DNA of 64,000 nt from Actinophytocola sp035634895 (GCF_035634895.1 NZ_DASQCC010000194.1:1-64000); one strand, 5' to 3'; positions 37,440 to 46,686 are shown, counted from the stretch's first letter. A program made the numbers and translations. Notes: a model not told the origin generated them from the letters alone.

Positions 37440-38302
37440 GTGTTCCCGCCGCCACGCAGTACCGAGTTGCCCGCGAACGTCTCCGCCGACGCCGCGAAGC
37501 CGGGCAGCTCGTCGAGCACCAGCCGGTCGCTCTGCCCGTAGAACGCCACGGGATTCTGCCACAACACCTTGTCCACATCGGACTCGCCGAAGCCGGCGTC
37601 GAGCATCGCGAGGCCGGTCCGGTAGGTCTTCAGCGGGTCCGAGCGACCCCAGTCGGCGGCGGAGTTCACGATCATCCGGTCCGTGCCGTACCGCTGGAGG
37701 ATCGCGACCATCCGCTGCTCGTCCATCTTCGTGTCCGGGTAGATGGAGAAACCCATCCAGCAGCCGGACTCCGCGACCACGCCGACGGTCGGCTCGTTGA
37801 GGTGGTCGACAATCACACGGCCCGGGTCGATGCCCGACTCCTTGACCACGTCGAGCGTCCGCCGGGTGCCGGCGAGCTTGTCGCGGTGCGGGGTGTGGAC
37901 GAGTGCCGGTAACTCGTGGGAGATCGCGAGCTGCAACTGGCGTGCGAAGACCTCGTCCTCCTCCGGCGTCATCGAGTCGTAGCCGACCTCGCCGACCGCG
38001 ACCACACCGTCCTTCGCGAGGTAGCGCGGCAGCACGTCGAGCACCTCGCGGCAGCGGGGATCGTTGGCCTCCTTGGGGTTCAGCGCGATCGTGCAGTGGT
38101 GGCGGATGCCGAACTGCGCGGCGCGGAACCGTTCCCAGCCGATCAGCGAGTCGAAGTAGTCGGTGAACGAGGCGACGCTCGTGCGTGGCTGCCCGAGCCA
38201 GAAGGCCGGCTCGACCAGCGCGCGGACCCCGGCGGCGAACATGGCCTCGTAGTCGTCGGTGGTCCGCGAGGACATGTGGATGTGCGGGTCGAAGATCCTC
38301 AT
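37436..38302 (-). CDS. eboB: TatD-family metal-dependent hydrolase (EboB-like)
   Basis: A 288-residue amidohydrolase-fold protein. Metal ligands are the FDPHIHMSSR histidines, the glutamate of VAVGEVGYDSM, and the histidines of LVHTPHRDK and VIVDHLNEPT; the late aspartate is near VNSAADWGRSD. This is the TatD hydrolase normally called EboB. It overlaps both neighbours by 4 bp (ATGA at each end). Substrate unknown; a phosphoester or lactone-like intermediate of the ebo metabolite is possible. Confidence 0.85.
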   Translation of the reverse strand: MRIFDPHIHMSSRTTDDYEAMFAAGVRALVEPAFWLGQPRTSVASFTDYFDSLIGWERFRAAQFGIRHHCTIALNPKEANDPRCREVLDVLPRYLAKDGVVAVGEVGYDSMTPEEDEVFARQLQLAISHELPALVHTPHRDKLAGTRRTLDVVKESGIDPGRVIVDHLNEPTVGVVAESGCWMGFSIYPDTKMDEQRMVAILQRYGTDRMIVNSAADWGRSDPLKTYRTGLAMLDAGFGESDVDKVLWQNPVAFYGQSDRLVLDELPGFAASAETFAGNSVLRGGGNT

Positions 38303-39783
38303 GCCCTGGCCTCCAGCAGTGTGACGGCGTCCGCCGGCACCGTGCGGCCGGCGGCCCTGCGTTCCTCGGCGTAGTCGCCGACCATCCGCAGCAGCTCCGC
38401 GTCGGCCCGTTCGTCCACATCGGACACCGCGGCGAGCGGAACGCCGACGAACAGGCACTTCAGCACGCCGTGCCGCCAGTTGTGGTCGTCGAGGTGACGG
38501 CCGGCGAACTCACCCATCGCGGCCGCGACGAGCCGGATGTCGTTGGTACGCAACGCGTCCTTGACCAGCTCGAGCCCGGCGGGCACTGAGGTGAGCACCG
38601 TGAGACCACGCAGCACGCCGCGGCGCTCCGCGTCGTCGCCGTACCGGTAGAGCTTGGAGAGCTCCTCGGCCAGCGGCTCCGGCTCGAGCACCTCGGCGAG
38701 CACGGACAGCAGGCGCATGCGGGCGAGGTCGTCGACGGTGCCGTGGACGAGGCCCTGGGGATCGGTCTCCGGCCGCAGCGGCTCACGGCCGACCTTGCGG
38801 CCGACGGCGGGGAACAACGACGCGATAGACGCCGGATCGCGGCGCACCTTCTGCTCGGCCTCGACCAGCCAGGGATGGTCCACGTCACTCACCCATTCCG
38901 AGTCGGATGCCGGTTCGGCACGCACGACCGGCTCGGTCGCCACGTGCTCACGAGCCACGCACGCGCCGCGCAACGCCGCGAACGCGCGCGAGGCCACCAC
39001 CGGCGCCGCGTGGCTGTGCCGTGGCAGTTCAACCGCCGCGACGCCGGTGTAGCCGACCTCGCTCAACGCCGCGAGGGTGGCGGGCAGATCGAGCTCGCCC
39101 TCGCCGAACTCAAGATGCTCGTGCACCCCGGTGCGCATGTCGTCGAGCTGGACGTTCACGAGGAGGTCGGCGGCCCGCCGGATACACGTGGCGGCGTCGA
39201 CCGGCTCGACGGCGACGCAGTGGCCGACGTCGAGCGTGATGCCGAAAAGCCTTGGTGCGCCGAGCTCCTCACGCAGGCGCAGCGCGTCGGACAGGTGCTG
39301 GACGAACATGCCCGGCTCGGGTTCGAGCCCCAGGGGGACGCCGCGGACCTCCGCCTCGTCGAGCACCAGTGCGATGCCGTCGAGCATCCGCCGCCACGCG
39401 ACCGAGTCGTCCACATCGGACGGTTTGATGCCGGACCAGAACGACACGCAGTCCGCGCCGAGGCCCTCGGCGACGCGGAGGGCGCGGTTGAGGAAGTCGA
39501 CGCGGCGGTCCGGTGAGTCGCAGACCAGCGTCGGGTAGTGCTTGCGGATCGGGTCGAGCAGGTACCTGGCGCCGGTCTCGACGACACTGCGCAGGCCGAG
39601 GCGGTCGAGCAGCCCCGCGACGTGGTCGACCCGTTTCGGCAGGTCGTCGGCGTACGGGTCGAGGTGGTCGTGGTCGAGCGTGAGCGCGACGGCCGTGTAG
39701 CCGAGGTCGGCGATGACGCGGAGGGCGTCGTCGAGGCGGTGGTTGGCGAAGCCGTTGGTGCCGTAGCCGAGGTGGAAGGTCAT
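38299..39783 (-). CDS. Fusion of xylose-isomerase-like barrel and EboA domain
   Basis: A 494-residue two-domain protein. Residues 1 to about 285 form a TIM barrel of the isomerase/epimerase family: YGTNGFANHRLDDALRVIA, AVALTLDHDHL, VETGARYLLD, VSFWSGIKP, LGLEPEPGMFV, GITLDVGHCVAVEP and AVELPRHSH. After a Ser/Glu linker (about 286-310), residues 310-494 are an EboA-type helical domain (FPAVGRKVGREPL, LARMRLLSVLAE, FAGRHLDDHNWRHGVLKCLF). In cyanobacterial ebo operons EboA is a separate protein; here the continuous frame fuses it to an isomerase. It overlaps eboC and eboB by 4 bp each. Confidence 0.85.
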   Translation of the reverse strand: MTFHLGYGTNGFANHRLDDALRVIADLGYTAVALTLDHDHLDPYADDLPKRVDHVAGLLDRLGLRSVVETGARYLLDPIRKHYPTLVCDSPDRRVDFLNRALRVAEGLGADCVSFWSGIKPSDVDDSVAWRRMLDGIALVLDEAEVRGVPLGLEPEPGMFVQHLSDALRLREELGAPRLFGITLDVGHCVAVEPVDAATCIRRAADLLVNVQLDDMRTGVHEHLEFGEGELDLPATLAALSEVGYTGVAAVELPRHSHAAPVVASRAFAALRGACVAREHVATEPVVRAEPASDSEWVSDVDHPWLVEAEQKVRRDPASIASLFPAVGRKVGREPLRPETDPQGLVHGTVDDLARMRLLSVLAEVLEPEPLAEELSKLYRYGDDAERRGVLRGLTVLTSVPAGLELVKDALRTNDIRLVAAAMGEFAGRHLDDHNWRHGVLKCLFVGVPLAAVSDVDERADAELLRMVGDYAEERRAAGRTVPADAVTLLEARA

Positions 39784-40622
39784 GTGGGGCTCACCTTCCT
39801 GGCGAGCGCCTTCGCGACGGGCAGCGCGGCGGCGACCGCGAACGCCCCGAGCAGGGAGCCGCGGCGGGCGGCGAGGGCGGCCTGGAGCGGGACCATGCCG
39901 TGGATGCCGGCCATGGTGGCCACGCGGACCCGCGTGGCGGACGGGTCCTGCGCGGCGTCGTACTGGGCCCGGCCGACCGTGTTCGCGTAGACGCCGGTGA
40001 AGGCGAGCGCGCCGAGGCGGTCCCGCCAGGTGCGTGCGCCGGTGGCGGCAGCGAGCGCGGTGATGCCGGTGCCGGCGAGCGCGGCGTTCGCGGTCTTCGT
40101 GGTCGCGCCGTGCACCTCGCCCCGGGACAGGGCGGTGACGCCGTACGTGTGGCCACCGACGGCGATGGCGGTGCGGACCGCCTGCCTGCCGGCGCCGCCC
40201 ATGAGAACGTCGAGCGTGCGGCAGGCGGCCATGGCGGCCGGCCCGGCGGCGGTGTTCTTGAGGACGGTGTCGTAGGCCCATACGGCAGCCGCGAGCGGCA
40301 GCGCGATCCTGAGGGTGTCGCGGCCGCCGGCGGCGCGGGCCAGGCCCAGGCCCGCGGCGGTGAGCCCGCCGGCGACCGCGAGCGCTTGCTCGGGGCTGAT
40401 CCGCCCCGAGGGGATGGGCCGTTCGGGGCGCTCGACGGCGTCGAGCGCGCGATCGGCCCAGTCGTTGAGCGCCATTCCGGCCCAGTAGAAGGAAACGGAC
40501 GAAAGGGGAAGGAGGAGTCGCCTGCCGCGCAAGGGATTGCCCGCCGCCGCGGCCCCGGCGACAGTGTCGCCGAGGACCGTGAGCGCGGCGGGCGCGCGAA
40601 CAAGCTGAAGATATGCCTTCAC
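39780..40622 (-). CDS. eboC: UbiA-family prenyltransferase (EboC-like)
   Basis: A 280-residue integral membrane prenyltransferase. The first Asp-rich motif is NDWADRALDAVERPERPIPSG and the second is at YDTVLKN; about seven to eight helices follow the usual UbiA layout. It belongs to the SCO3242/EboC-type branch, which transfers a prenyl group to an unknown acceptor or acts in precursor delivery. GTG 40622 overlaps the stop of the inositol-phosphate-synthase-like gene (GTGA). It is the only integral membrane protein in the ebo operon, so prenylation or transport probably occurs at the membrane. Confidence 0.88.
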   Translation of the reverse strand: MKAYLQLVRAPAALTVLGDTVAGAAAAGNPLRGRRLLLPLSSVSFYWAGMALNDWADRALDAVERPERPIPSGRISPEQALAVAGGLTAAGLGLARAAGGRDTLRIALPLAAAVWAYDTVLKNTAAGPAAMAACRTLDVLMGGAGRQAVRTAIAVGGHTYGVTALSRGEVHGATTKTANAALAGTGITALAAATGARTWRDRLGALAFTGVYANTVGRAQYDAAQDPSATRVRVATMAGIHGMVPLQAALAARRGSLLGAFAVAAALPVAKALARKVSPT

Positions 40623-41920
40623 GGCGAGACCTGATCGGGATCGGCTTCCTCGCGCGCGTTACCCAACCCCCACCCGATCCCGGGGGCGTCCCGCCTTGCC
40701 ATTCTATCGGTGGTGGGGGGTGGCGGGGGGTTGTTACCGGTCGGTTGTGGATTACTCGTCGGTTGTGGATTGATCAGCGCCCGCGCCCAACTGGAGAGCA
40801 TCTCCGTCTGTTGGGCGAAGCGGTGCTCGTCGGTGGCCACCGGGTCCTTGAAGAAGAACGCCAGGGACGCCAGTGGGCCGGACTGGCCGGCCGCGTGTGC
40901 GGCGGACACCAGGCGCGTCAGGTCCAGGATCAGCGGCGCCGCCAGGGACGAGTCCAGGCCCGTCCATGTGAACTGCAGGTTCATCCTGGCGCCGAGGAAG
41001 CCCTCGAACGAGACGTGGTCCCAGGCCGTCTTCTGCTCGCCGAGGTCGGGGACGTTGTCGATGTGCAGTGGCGCCGTCACGCCCTCGCCGAGCAGGGCGG
41101 CCAGGCCGCGGGCCTTGGACTCGAGCTTGCCGCGGGCCTGGTCCGGGTCGCCGAGGTTGGCGCCGTCGCCGCCGCCAAGGAGGTTCGTGCCGGCCCAGGA
41201 GCGGACTCGCAGCGCGCGGGACGTGAACATCGGGGCCAGGACCGTGCGCAGCAGCGTCTCGCCCGTCTTGCCGTCCGAGCCCGCGTACGGCACGCCCTGG
41301 GCGATCGCCAGCTCGTGCAGTGCCGGCAGGCGCACCCCCGGCGACGGGGTGAAGTCGACGAACGCGCAGCCCGCGCTGAACGCGGCGTAGGCCATCAGCG
41401 AGCTGGGCGGCAGGACGGCCCTGGCCGGATCGGACAGCGCTTCTTCGAGCAGGGCCAGGGACTCGTGTTCTGGCACGGACGGGACCGGCGGCTCGGTGGA
41501 GGACACGTTGACCACCACCACGCGGTCCAGGCCGTGCGCGGCACGGAACGCCATGAGGTCGCCCATCAGGCGTTCGACGGCGGAGGACTGGCACCCGGAG
41601 TGGCTGGCCGGGTGGTAGCCGTCGCGGATGTGGGCGTCGACCGCGCGCAGGCCGCCCGCCACCGCGGACAGGACTCGGTGCGGCACCAGGCCCGCCCCGG
41701 CCAGCTGCTCGGCCCGCTTTTCCAGTGGGGTATGGACGATGTCATGCCCGCCGACGACGATCTCGTCCCATGTGGACAGTGGCACGCCCGCGAACTCGGG
41801 CCGCTCCGTCACGCAGCCGATCGGCTCGACCAGCTTCGCCCGTAACGCCAGTAAGCCAACCACTGCCGTGGTGGCCACGGAGCCCCTTGCTCCGATCAGC
41901 CACAAACCCGTTCCCGACAT
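40619..41920 (-). CDS. Inositol-3-phosphate synthase-like protein
   Basis: A 433-residue Ino1-family enzyme. The NAD-binding loop is LWLIGARGSVATTAVVGL, followed by YAAFSAGCAFVDFTPSPG, the AGSDGKTGETLLRTVLAPMF active-site segment and the NLQFTWTGLDSSLAAPL region. The catalytic lysine in the GKTGETLLR segment is present. Beyond the usual end (LSSWARALI) is a tail of about 50 residues rich in Pro and Asn. It starts at ATG 41920 with GGAGGAGG upstream and heads the ebo-type operon, coupled to eboC by 4 bp. It may make inositol phosphate or a related cyclitol as the building block of the operon's metabolite. Confidence 0.88.
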   Translation of the reverse strand: MSGTGLWLIGARGSVATTAVVGLLALRAKLVEPIGCVTERPEFAGVPLSTWDEIVVGGHDIVHTPLEKRAEQLAGAGLVPHRVLSAVAGGLRAVDAHIRDGYHPASHSGCQSSAVERLMGDLMAFRAAHGLDRVVVVNVSSTEPPVPSVPEHESLALLEEALSDPARAVLPPSSLMAYAAFSAGCAFVDFTPSPGVRLPALHELAIAQGVPYAGSDGKTGETLLRTVLAPMFTSRALRVRSWAGTNLLGGGDGANLGDPDQARGKLESKARGLAALLGEGVTAPLHIDNVPDLGEQKTAWDHVSFEGFLGARMNLQFTWTGLDSSLAAPLILDLTRLVSAAHAAGQSGPLASLAFFFKDPVATDEHRFAQQTEMLSSWARALINPQPTSNPQPTGNNPPPPPTTDRMARRDAPGIGWGLGNAREEADPDQVSP

Positions 41921-41940
41921 CAGTCCTCCTCCAGGGTGAT

Positions 41941-41985
41941 CCCGGTGGGCCGGCAGCCGCTCCGCTGCGTCGCCGACCCACCGGG
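41941..41985. terminator. Terminator between the 1539-residue gene and the ebo operon
   Basis: Arms CCCGGTGGGCCGGC (41941-41954) and GCCGACCCACCGGG (41972-41985) pair with one mismatch around a 17-base loop, 15 bp past the stop of the upstream gene. It probably separates the sugar-uptake transcript from the ebo operon, whose promoter would then lie between 41921 and 41945. Confidence 0.7.
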
Positions 41986-42000
41986 TGCCGCAACCCCCAG

Positions 42001-45000
42001 TTAACGGGCGCTCACCGAAAGGGGCAATACCGCAACCCCGTTGATCGAGTCGATGACCGCGCCCGCGTCACGCTCCAGGACCGTCCGCACATCCGCGTCG
42101 CCGACGAGGGTCTCGTCGATGGCGAGGGTGACGAAAGTGCCGAGGAACCGCACCGCCTTCTCGTCGTCGCCGCTCGCCTCGGCCTTGCGGGCCTTGGTGA
42201 GCAGCTGGTTCAACTGTTTGTACGCCGACGCCGACAACCGGTTGGTCGCGCGGAACCGGGTCAGCAGCTGACCGAGGTCCCGCATCGACGTCGTGGTGGC
42301 GAACGTGAGCGACTGGCTCGTCACGTTCCCCGCCGTGTCGGTCGCGCTCACCGCGAACCCGTGCGTGCCCAGGGGCAGCTGGTACAGCGCGAGCGCACGG
42401 CCCGAGGTGACCGACTCGCCGTCGAGCGCGCCGAAGACCGACGCGACACCGGAGGTGGCGTCCTCCGCGTGCCACGACAGGACCACGTCGGTCGCGTCAC
42501 CGTAGATCTGGCCGTCCGCGACGCCGGCCACCATGAGCGTCGGCCTGGTGCCGTCGATCTTGATGGTCGCCGCCTTCAACGCCTCGGAGTTGCCGGCGTT
42601 GTCGATCGCGTGGTACTGCAGCGTGTGCTCGCCGTCGCCGGTCACGCTCACCGGGCCGGTGTAGCGAGCCCACTGTCCACCGTCCACTTTGTACTCGATG
42701 AACTGAACGCCCAACCCCTCGTCGGTGGCGGTCAGCGACACCGGGACGGTGCCCGGGTGCCAGCCGCCCGACGCAGGCGGGTCGAACGTGGCGGTCGTGA
42801 CCGGCGCGGTCTCGTCCGCCAGCTCCTTGATCTGGACGTCGCGGAACCACACGTCGTCACCGTCGCCGTGGTTCTGGAGGCCGACGAACCCCTGTGTGAG
42901 GTCGCGGGCCGGGTCGTTGCTGACGAACGAGTTGATCAGCGACCCGTTCAGGTAGACCTTGATGGTCTGCCCGAGCACCACGATCTCGTAGGAGTTCCAC
43001 TGCCCCGGCGGCTTCAGCGCGGCGTCCCGTGCCGGGAGGTCGGCCGACTGGAACGAGTAGATCGAACCCGTCGTCTTCTCCGGCGCGTCGGTCGCGTCGA
43101 TCTGGATCTCGTAACCATGGTCGACCGCGACCCACGGGTCGTCGCCGGTCGCCGGGTAGCCGACGAAGACACCGGAGTTGTCGTCACCGGCGAGCTTCCA
43201 GTCCAGCTTCAGGCTGTAGGCGTTGAACTCGTCCTTGTACGACAGCAGGCCGAGGCCGCCGAAGGTCCGGAGAGTGCAGTCGTCCTGCAGCTCGACGCTG
43301 CCCGGGCCGGAGTGCGTCCAGTTCGCCAGGCTCGCCGCGGTGCCGTCGAACAGGGCGGTGTAGCCCGCCTCCGGCGTGAACGGCCGGCACTGGGCCGGAT
43401 CGCCGCCGCCCACCACGCCGGGACCCTCGACCTGGATGTCGTCCACGTCGAACAGTCCGCCACCGTTCCCGTTGAACACCAGGTAGAGCGGGCCGGTGCC
43501 GCCCGGGTCGGTGACCGGGGCGGGCGCGAGGTCCACGTAGTTGTCCGGGCTGCCGGTCGGCGGCACGTTCACGGTCTGCACCACCGGGCCGTCCACCGCG
43601 TTCTTGTGCACGGTGATCGTGCCGCCCGGACCGCCGGCGCTGACGCGATAACCGATCGCGTCGACCCCGGTCAGGTTCACCGGGTCGAACTTGATCCAGT
43701 CGCCCGGGTCGATGTAGCCGACGCGCTTGCCGCCGCTCGCACCGTCCGCGTTGACGATCTGGATGCCGTTCTGCTCGGTGAAGAACTCGGCCTGCTTCAG
43801 CTTGGGCTGCAGCACCGCCTCGTCCTGGCCGAGCAGCGGCGGGGCACCGGTGGCGCCGGTGTCGGTGTAGCTCGCGTGGATGACACCGAACACGTTGGCG
43901 CTCGCGCCGTGGCCCTCGTCGGCCGGCGTCGGGATCGTGCCCTCGCACCCCGTCGCCCGCGACAGCGGGTGGCCGTGGTTGTCGTGGCCGAGGATGTACT
44001 CCACGGTCACCTTCGAGCAGTCGATCGTGCCGTCCTCGGGGTCGGACACGGTCACCTTGAACGGCACCGCGTCACCGAAGCCGAAGAACCCACCGTCGAC
44101 CGGGGTGTCCAGCCGCACCGTCGGGGCGGTGTTGCCGGCCGTGACGACGACGCTCGCCGCGCCGGTCAGCCCGGTCGGGTCGGTCACCGAGAGCTTCGCC
44201 GAGAACTGGCCCGGCTCGGCGTAGGTGTGCGAGACCGGGCCCTCCTCGGTGGAGTCCGTGGTGCCGTCGCCGTCGAAGTCCCACGCGTAGGACAGGTCAC
44301 CGCCGTCCTCGTCCGCGGTGCCGGCCGGGTCGAAGTTCACCGTCAGCGGCGCTGGGCCGGACGTCCTGTCCGCCTTCAGCGACACCTGCGGCGTCCGGTT
44401 GCCCTTGGTGTAGTCGATCCGGTACAGGGCGGAGTCCGCGGCGCCACCGAAGTAGCCGCTGCCGTAGTCGAGCACGTACAGCGAGCCGTCCGGGCCGAAC
44501 TCGATGTTCATCGGCCTGGTCAGCGTCATCGAGTCGAAGAACGGCTCGATCGCGCCGCGCTCACCGTTCGGGCCGACCTCGATCGTGTGGATCCAGCCGC
44601 GGTCCCACTCGTAGGCGAAGGTCTTCCCGTCGTAGAACTCGGGGAACTTCGTCGTCGACTGGAGGTTCGGGTCGAAGTGGTACACCGGGCCACCCATCGG
44701 CGACTCGCCGCCGGTGCCGAACTCCGGTACCGAACCGCCGTCGTACGGGATCCACGCGGCGATCGCCGGCGGCAGGTCGACGAGGCCGGTGTTGTTGGGG
44801 CTCTCGTTCTTCGGCGCCGCACAGGAGAACGCCTGGCCCGACTGGCCGGTGGCGAAGTCGTAGTCGATGAACGGCTGGTTGGCGCCGACGCAGTACGGCC
44901 AACCGTAGTTGCCGGGTCCCTTGAGCAGGTCGAACTCGACGGTGCCGCCCGGACCGCGGGCCGGGTCGGCCGCACCGGCGTCCGGACCGTAGTTGCCGAG

Positions 45001-46620
45001 GTAGATCCATCCGGTCGTCCTGTCGACCGCCATCCGGAACGGGTTCCGGAAGCCCATCGCGTAGATCTCCGGGCGCGTCTTCTCGGTGCCCGGCGCAAAC
45101 AGGTTGCCCTCGGGGATGGTGTAGCCGCCGTCCGCGCCCACGGTGATCCGCAGGACCTTGCCGCGCAGGTCGTTGGTGTTGCCCGAGGTGCGCTGGGCGT
45201 CGAACGCCGGGTTGCGGTCGGCCCGCTCGTCGATCGGCGTGTAGCCGTCCGACTCGAACGGGTCGGTGTCGTCACCGGTGGACATCAGCAGGTTGCCGGC
45301 GCCGTCGAAGTCGATCTCGCCGCCGACGTGGCAGCAGCGGCCGCGGTCGGTGTTCACCTGCATGATCCGCTGCTCGCTGGCGAGGTCGACCGTGCCGCCG
45401 CCGTTGCCGTCGTCGACGAACTTGAACCGGGACAGCTGGTTGTAGCCGTGGAACGGTGCGAAGTCCGCCGCCGTGCCGCCGGCCGGCGCGTCGCCGGGCG
45501 GCGTGTCGAGCGGTGGCGCGTAGTAGAAGTAGACCCAGTGGTTCTCGGCGAAGTTCGGGTCGATCGCGACGCCCTGCAGGCCGTCCTCGTCGTGGCTGTA
45601 GACGGGGATCTGGCCGGCGAGGCTGGTCGTGGCCTCCGCAGTGGTCAGCCAGATGCGGCCGTCACGCGAGGTGTGGATGACCCGGCGGTCCGGCAGCACG
45701 GCCAGCGCCATCGGCTCGCCGGTGACCTCCTCGCCCCTGGCCAGGGTGATCTGGTCGAAGTCCGCGTCGGTCGGCGGCTCGTCCGGGTTCGTCGACGCCG
45801 GCGAGCAGTCGCCCTGCGCGAGCCCGGCCGCGTACTCGATGCCGCCGGTCAGCTGGGCCAGGAAGTTCGGCTCCGTGTAGGACTGCTTGGTGTGGCCGAG
45901 GCCCGTGTACCAGGACCGGCCCTGCTCCTGGGTGTGACACCAGGTGATCGGGTGGTCGCCCATGGCGTCGCCGCCGGGGCCGTAGCTGGTCTCGTCCAGC
46001 TGTGCCAGCACCTTCACGTTGGCGCGCGGGTTGGTCCGGTAGTTGTACCACTCGTCCGTGCGCGTCCACCGGTCCGGCAGGTTCGCCGTGGACGGGTGGG
46101 TGTGGTCGACCACGTCGACCGTGGCCTGCTGGATCGCCGGGTGCGACTTGAACCACGCACCGACGAGCTGGCCGTAGAAGGGCCAGTCGTACTCGGTGTC
46201 GGCCGCCGCGTGGACGCCCGCGTACCCGCCGCCCGAGTCGATGTAGTTCTCGAAGGCGGTCTGCTGGTCCGCGTCGAGGACGTCACCGGTCGTGGACAGG
46301 AACACCACCGCGGCGAACCGGGACAGGTTGGCGGGCGTGAAGGCGGCCGCGTCCTCGGTCGCCTCGACGTGGAAGCCGTTCTGCTCCCCGATGGCCTGGA
46401 TGGCGGCGATGCCGTCCGGAATGGAGTCGTGCCGGAAGCCGGCGGTCTTGGAGAACACCAGGACGGTGGTGTCGTGTCGCACGGACACCGGCTCCGCCGA
46501 CGCCATGCCGGCCCCGGTGAGCAGTGCGAGCGCCGCGACGGCGACACGGGCAGCGCCCCGTAACCCTCGACTCACCCCGGGTGGTTTAACCGCCTTCTTA
46601 CTCGTGCCGTGGGCTAGCAC
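42001..46620 (-). CDS. Giant secreted ThuA / sugar dehydrogenase / DUF1080 protein
   Basis: A 1539-residue multidomain extracellular protein starting at GTG 46620 with AAGGAG upstream. Order: signal peptide (1-42, ending MASA); ThuA domain (about 50-265); PQQ-dependent sugar-dehydrogenase beta-propeller (about 290-738, with EDGLQGVAIDPNF, GRCCHVGGEIDFD and GFRNPFRMAVD); PKD domain (745-828); a second Ig-like domain (831-915); CBM6-like domain (938-1065); DUF1080/3-keto-disaccharide hydrolase jelly roll (1085-1267); two Ig/OmpL47-like domains (1270-1440); and a C-terminal FIMAH helical domain (1447-1530). It is the last gene of the ROK-ABC-Gfo/Idh-xylA operon, after a hairpin. Likely it binds and processes an extracellular glycoside, with ThuA and DUF1080 pointing to 3-keto-sugars. 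Confidence 0.9.
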   Translation of the reverse strand: MLAHGTSKKAVKPPGVSRGLRGAARVAVAALALLTGAGMASAEPVSVRHDTTVLVFSKTAGFRHDSIPDGIAAIQAIGEQNGFHVEATEDAAAFTPANLSRFAAVVFLSTTGDVLDADQQTAFENYIDSGGGYAGVHAAADTEYDWPFYGQLVGAWFKSHPAIQQATVDVVDHTHPSTANLPDRWTRTDEWYNYRTNPRANVKVLAQLDETSYGPGGDAMGDHPITWCHTQEQGRSWYTGLGHTKQSYTEPNFLAQLTGGIEYAAGLAQGDCSPASTNPDEPPTDADFDQITLARGEEVTGEPMALAVLPDRRVIHTSRDGRIWLTTAEATTSLAGQIPVYSHDEDGLQGVAIDPNFAENHWVYFYYAPPLDTPPGDAPAGGTAADFAPFHGYNQLSRFKFVDDGNGGGTVDLASEQRIMQVNTDRGRCCHVGGEIDFDGAGNLLMSTGDDTDPFESDGYTPIDERADRNPAFDAQRTSGNTNDLRGKVLRITVGADGGYTIPEGNLFAPGTEKTRPEIYAMGFRNPFRMAVDRTTGWIYLGNYGPDAGAADPARGPGGTVEFDLLKGPGNYGWPYCVGANQPFIDYDFATGQSGQAFSCAAPKNESPNNTGLVDLPPAIAAWIPYDGGSVPEFGTGGESPMGGPVYHFDPNLQSTTKFPEFYDGKTFAYEWDRGWIHTIEVGPNGERGAIEPFFDSMTLTRPMNIEFGPDGSLYVLDYGSGYFGGAADSALYRIDYTKGNRTPQVSLKADRTSGPAPLTVNFDPAGTADEDGGDLSYAWDFDGDGTTDSTEEGPVSHTYAEPGQFSAKLSVTDPTGLTGAASVVVTAGNTAPTVRLDTPVDGGFFGFGDAVPFKVTVSDPEDGTIDCSKVTVEYILGHDNHGHPLSRATGCEGTIPTPADEGHGASANVFGVIHASYTDTGATGAPPLLGQDEAVLQPKLKQAEFFTEQNGIQIVNADGASGGKRVGYIDPGDWIKFDPVNLTGVDAIGYRVSAGGPGGTITVHKNAVDGPVVQTVNVPPTGSPDNYVDLAPAPVTDPGGTGPLYLVFNGNGGGLFDVDDIQVEGPGVVGGGDPAQCRPFTPEAGYTALFDGTAASLANWTHSGPGSVELQDDCTLRTFGGLGLLSYKDEFNAYSLKLDWKLAGDDNSGVFVGYPATGDDPWVAVDHGYEIQIDATDAPEKTTGSIYSFQSADLPARDAALKPPGQWNSYEIVVLGQTIKVYLNGSLINSFVSNDPARDLTQGFVGLQNHGDGDDVWFRDVQIKELADETAPVTTATFDPPASGGWHPGTVPVSLTATDEGLGVQFIEYKVDGGQWARYTGPVSVTGDGEHTLQYHAIDNAGNSEALKAATIKIDGTRPTLMVAGVADGQIYGDATDVVLSWHAEDATSGVASVFGALDGESVTSGRALALYQLPLGTHGFAVSATDTAGNVTSQSLTFATTTSMRDLGQLLTRFRATNRLSASAYKQLNQLLTKARKAEASGDDEKAVRFLGTFVTLAIDETLVGDADVRTVLERDAGAVIDSINGVAVLPLSVSAR

Positions 46621-46686
46621 TGGTATTTTCTCCTTGTCTCACCGAAATGGGGACCGCGAGAAGGGGTTGCACTCCTTTCCGTGTTC

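Noticed and set aside
37436..40281. Longer start positions for the ebo operon genes
   Set aside because: Open frames extend into the upstream genes, but the consistent ATGA/GTGA overlaps and domain beginnings fix the shorter starts.
41725..46563. Plus-strand open frame of 1612 codons opposite the giant secreted gene
   Set aside because: Arg/Val/Asp-rich translation with no domain, a mirror of the strongly supported minus-strand multidomain protein. It is a GC-bias shadow.
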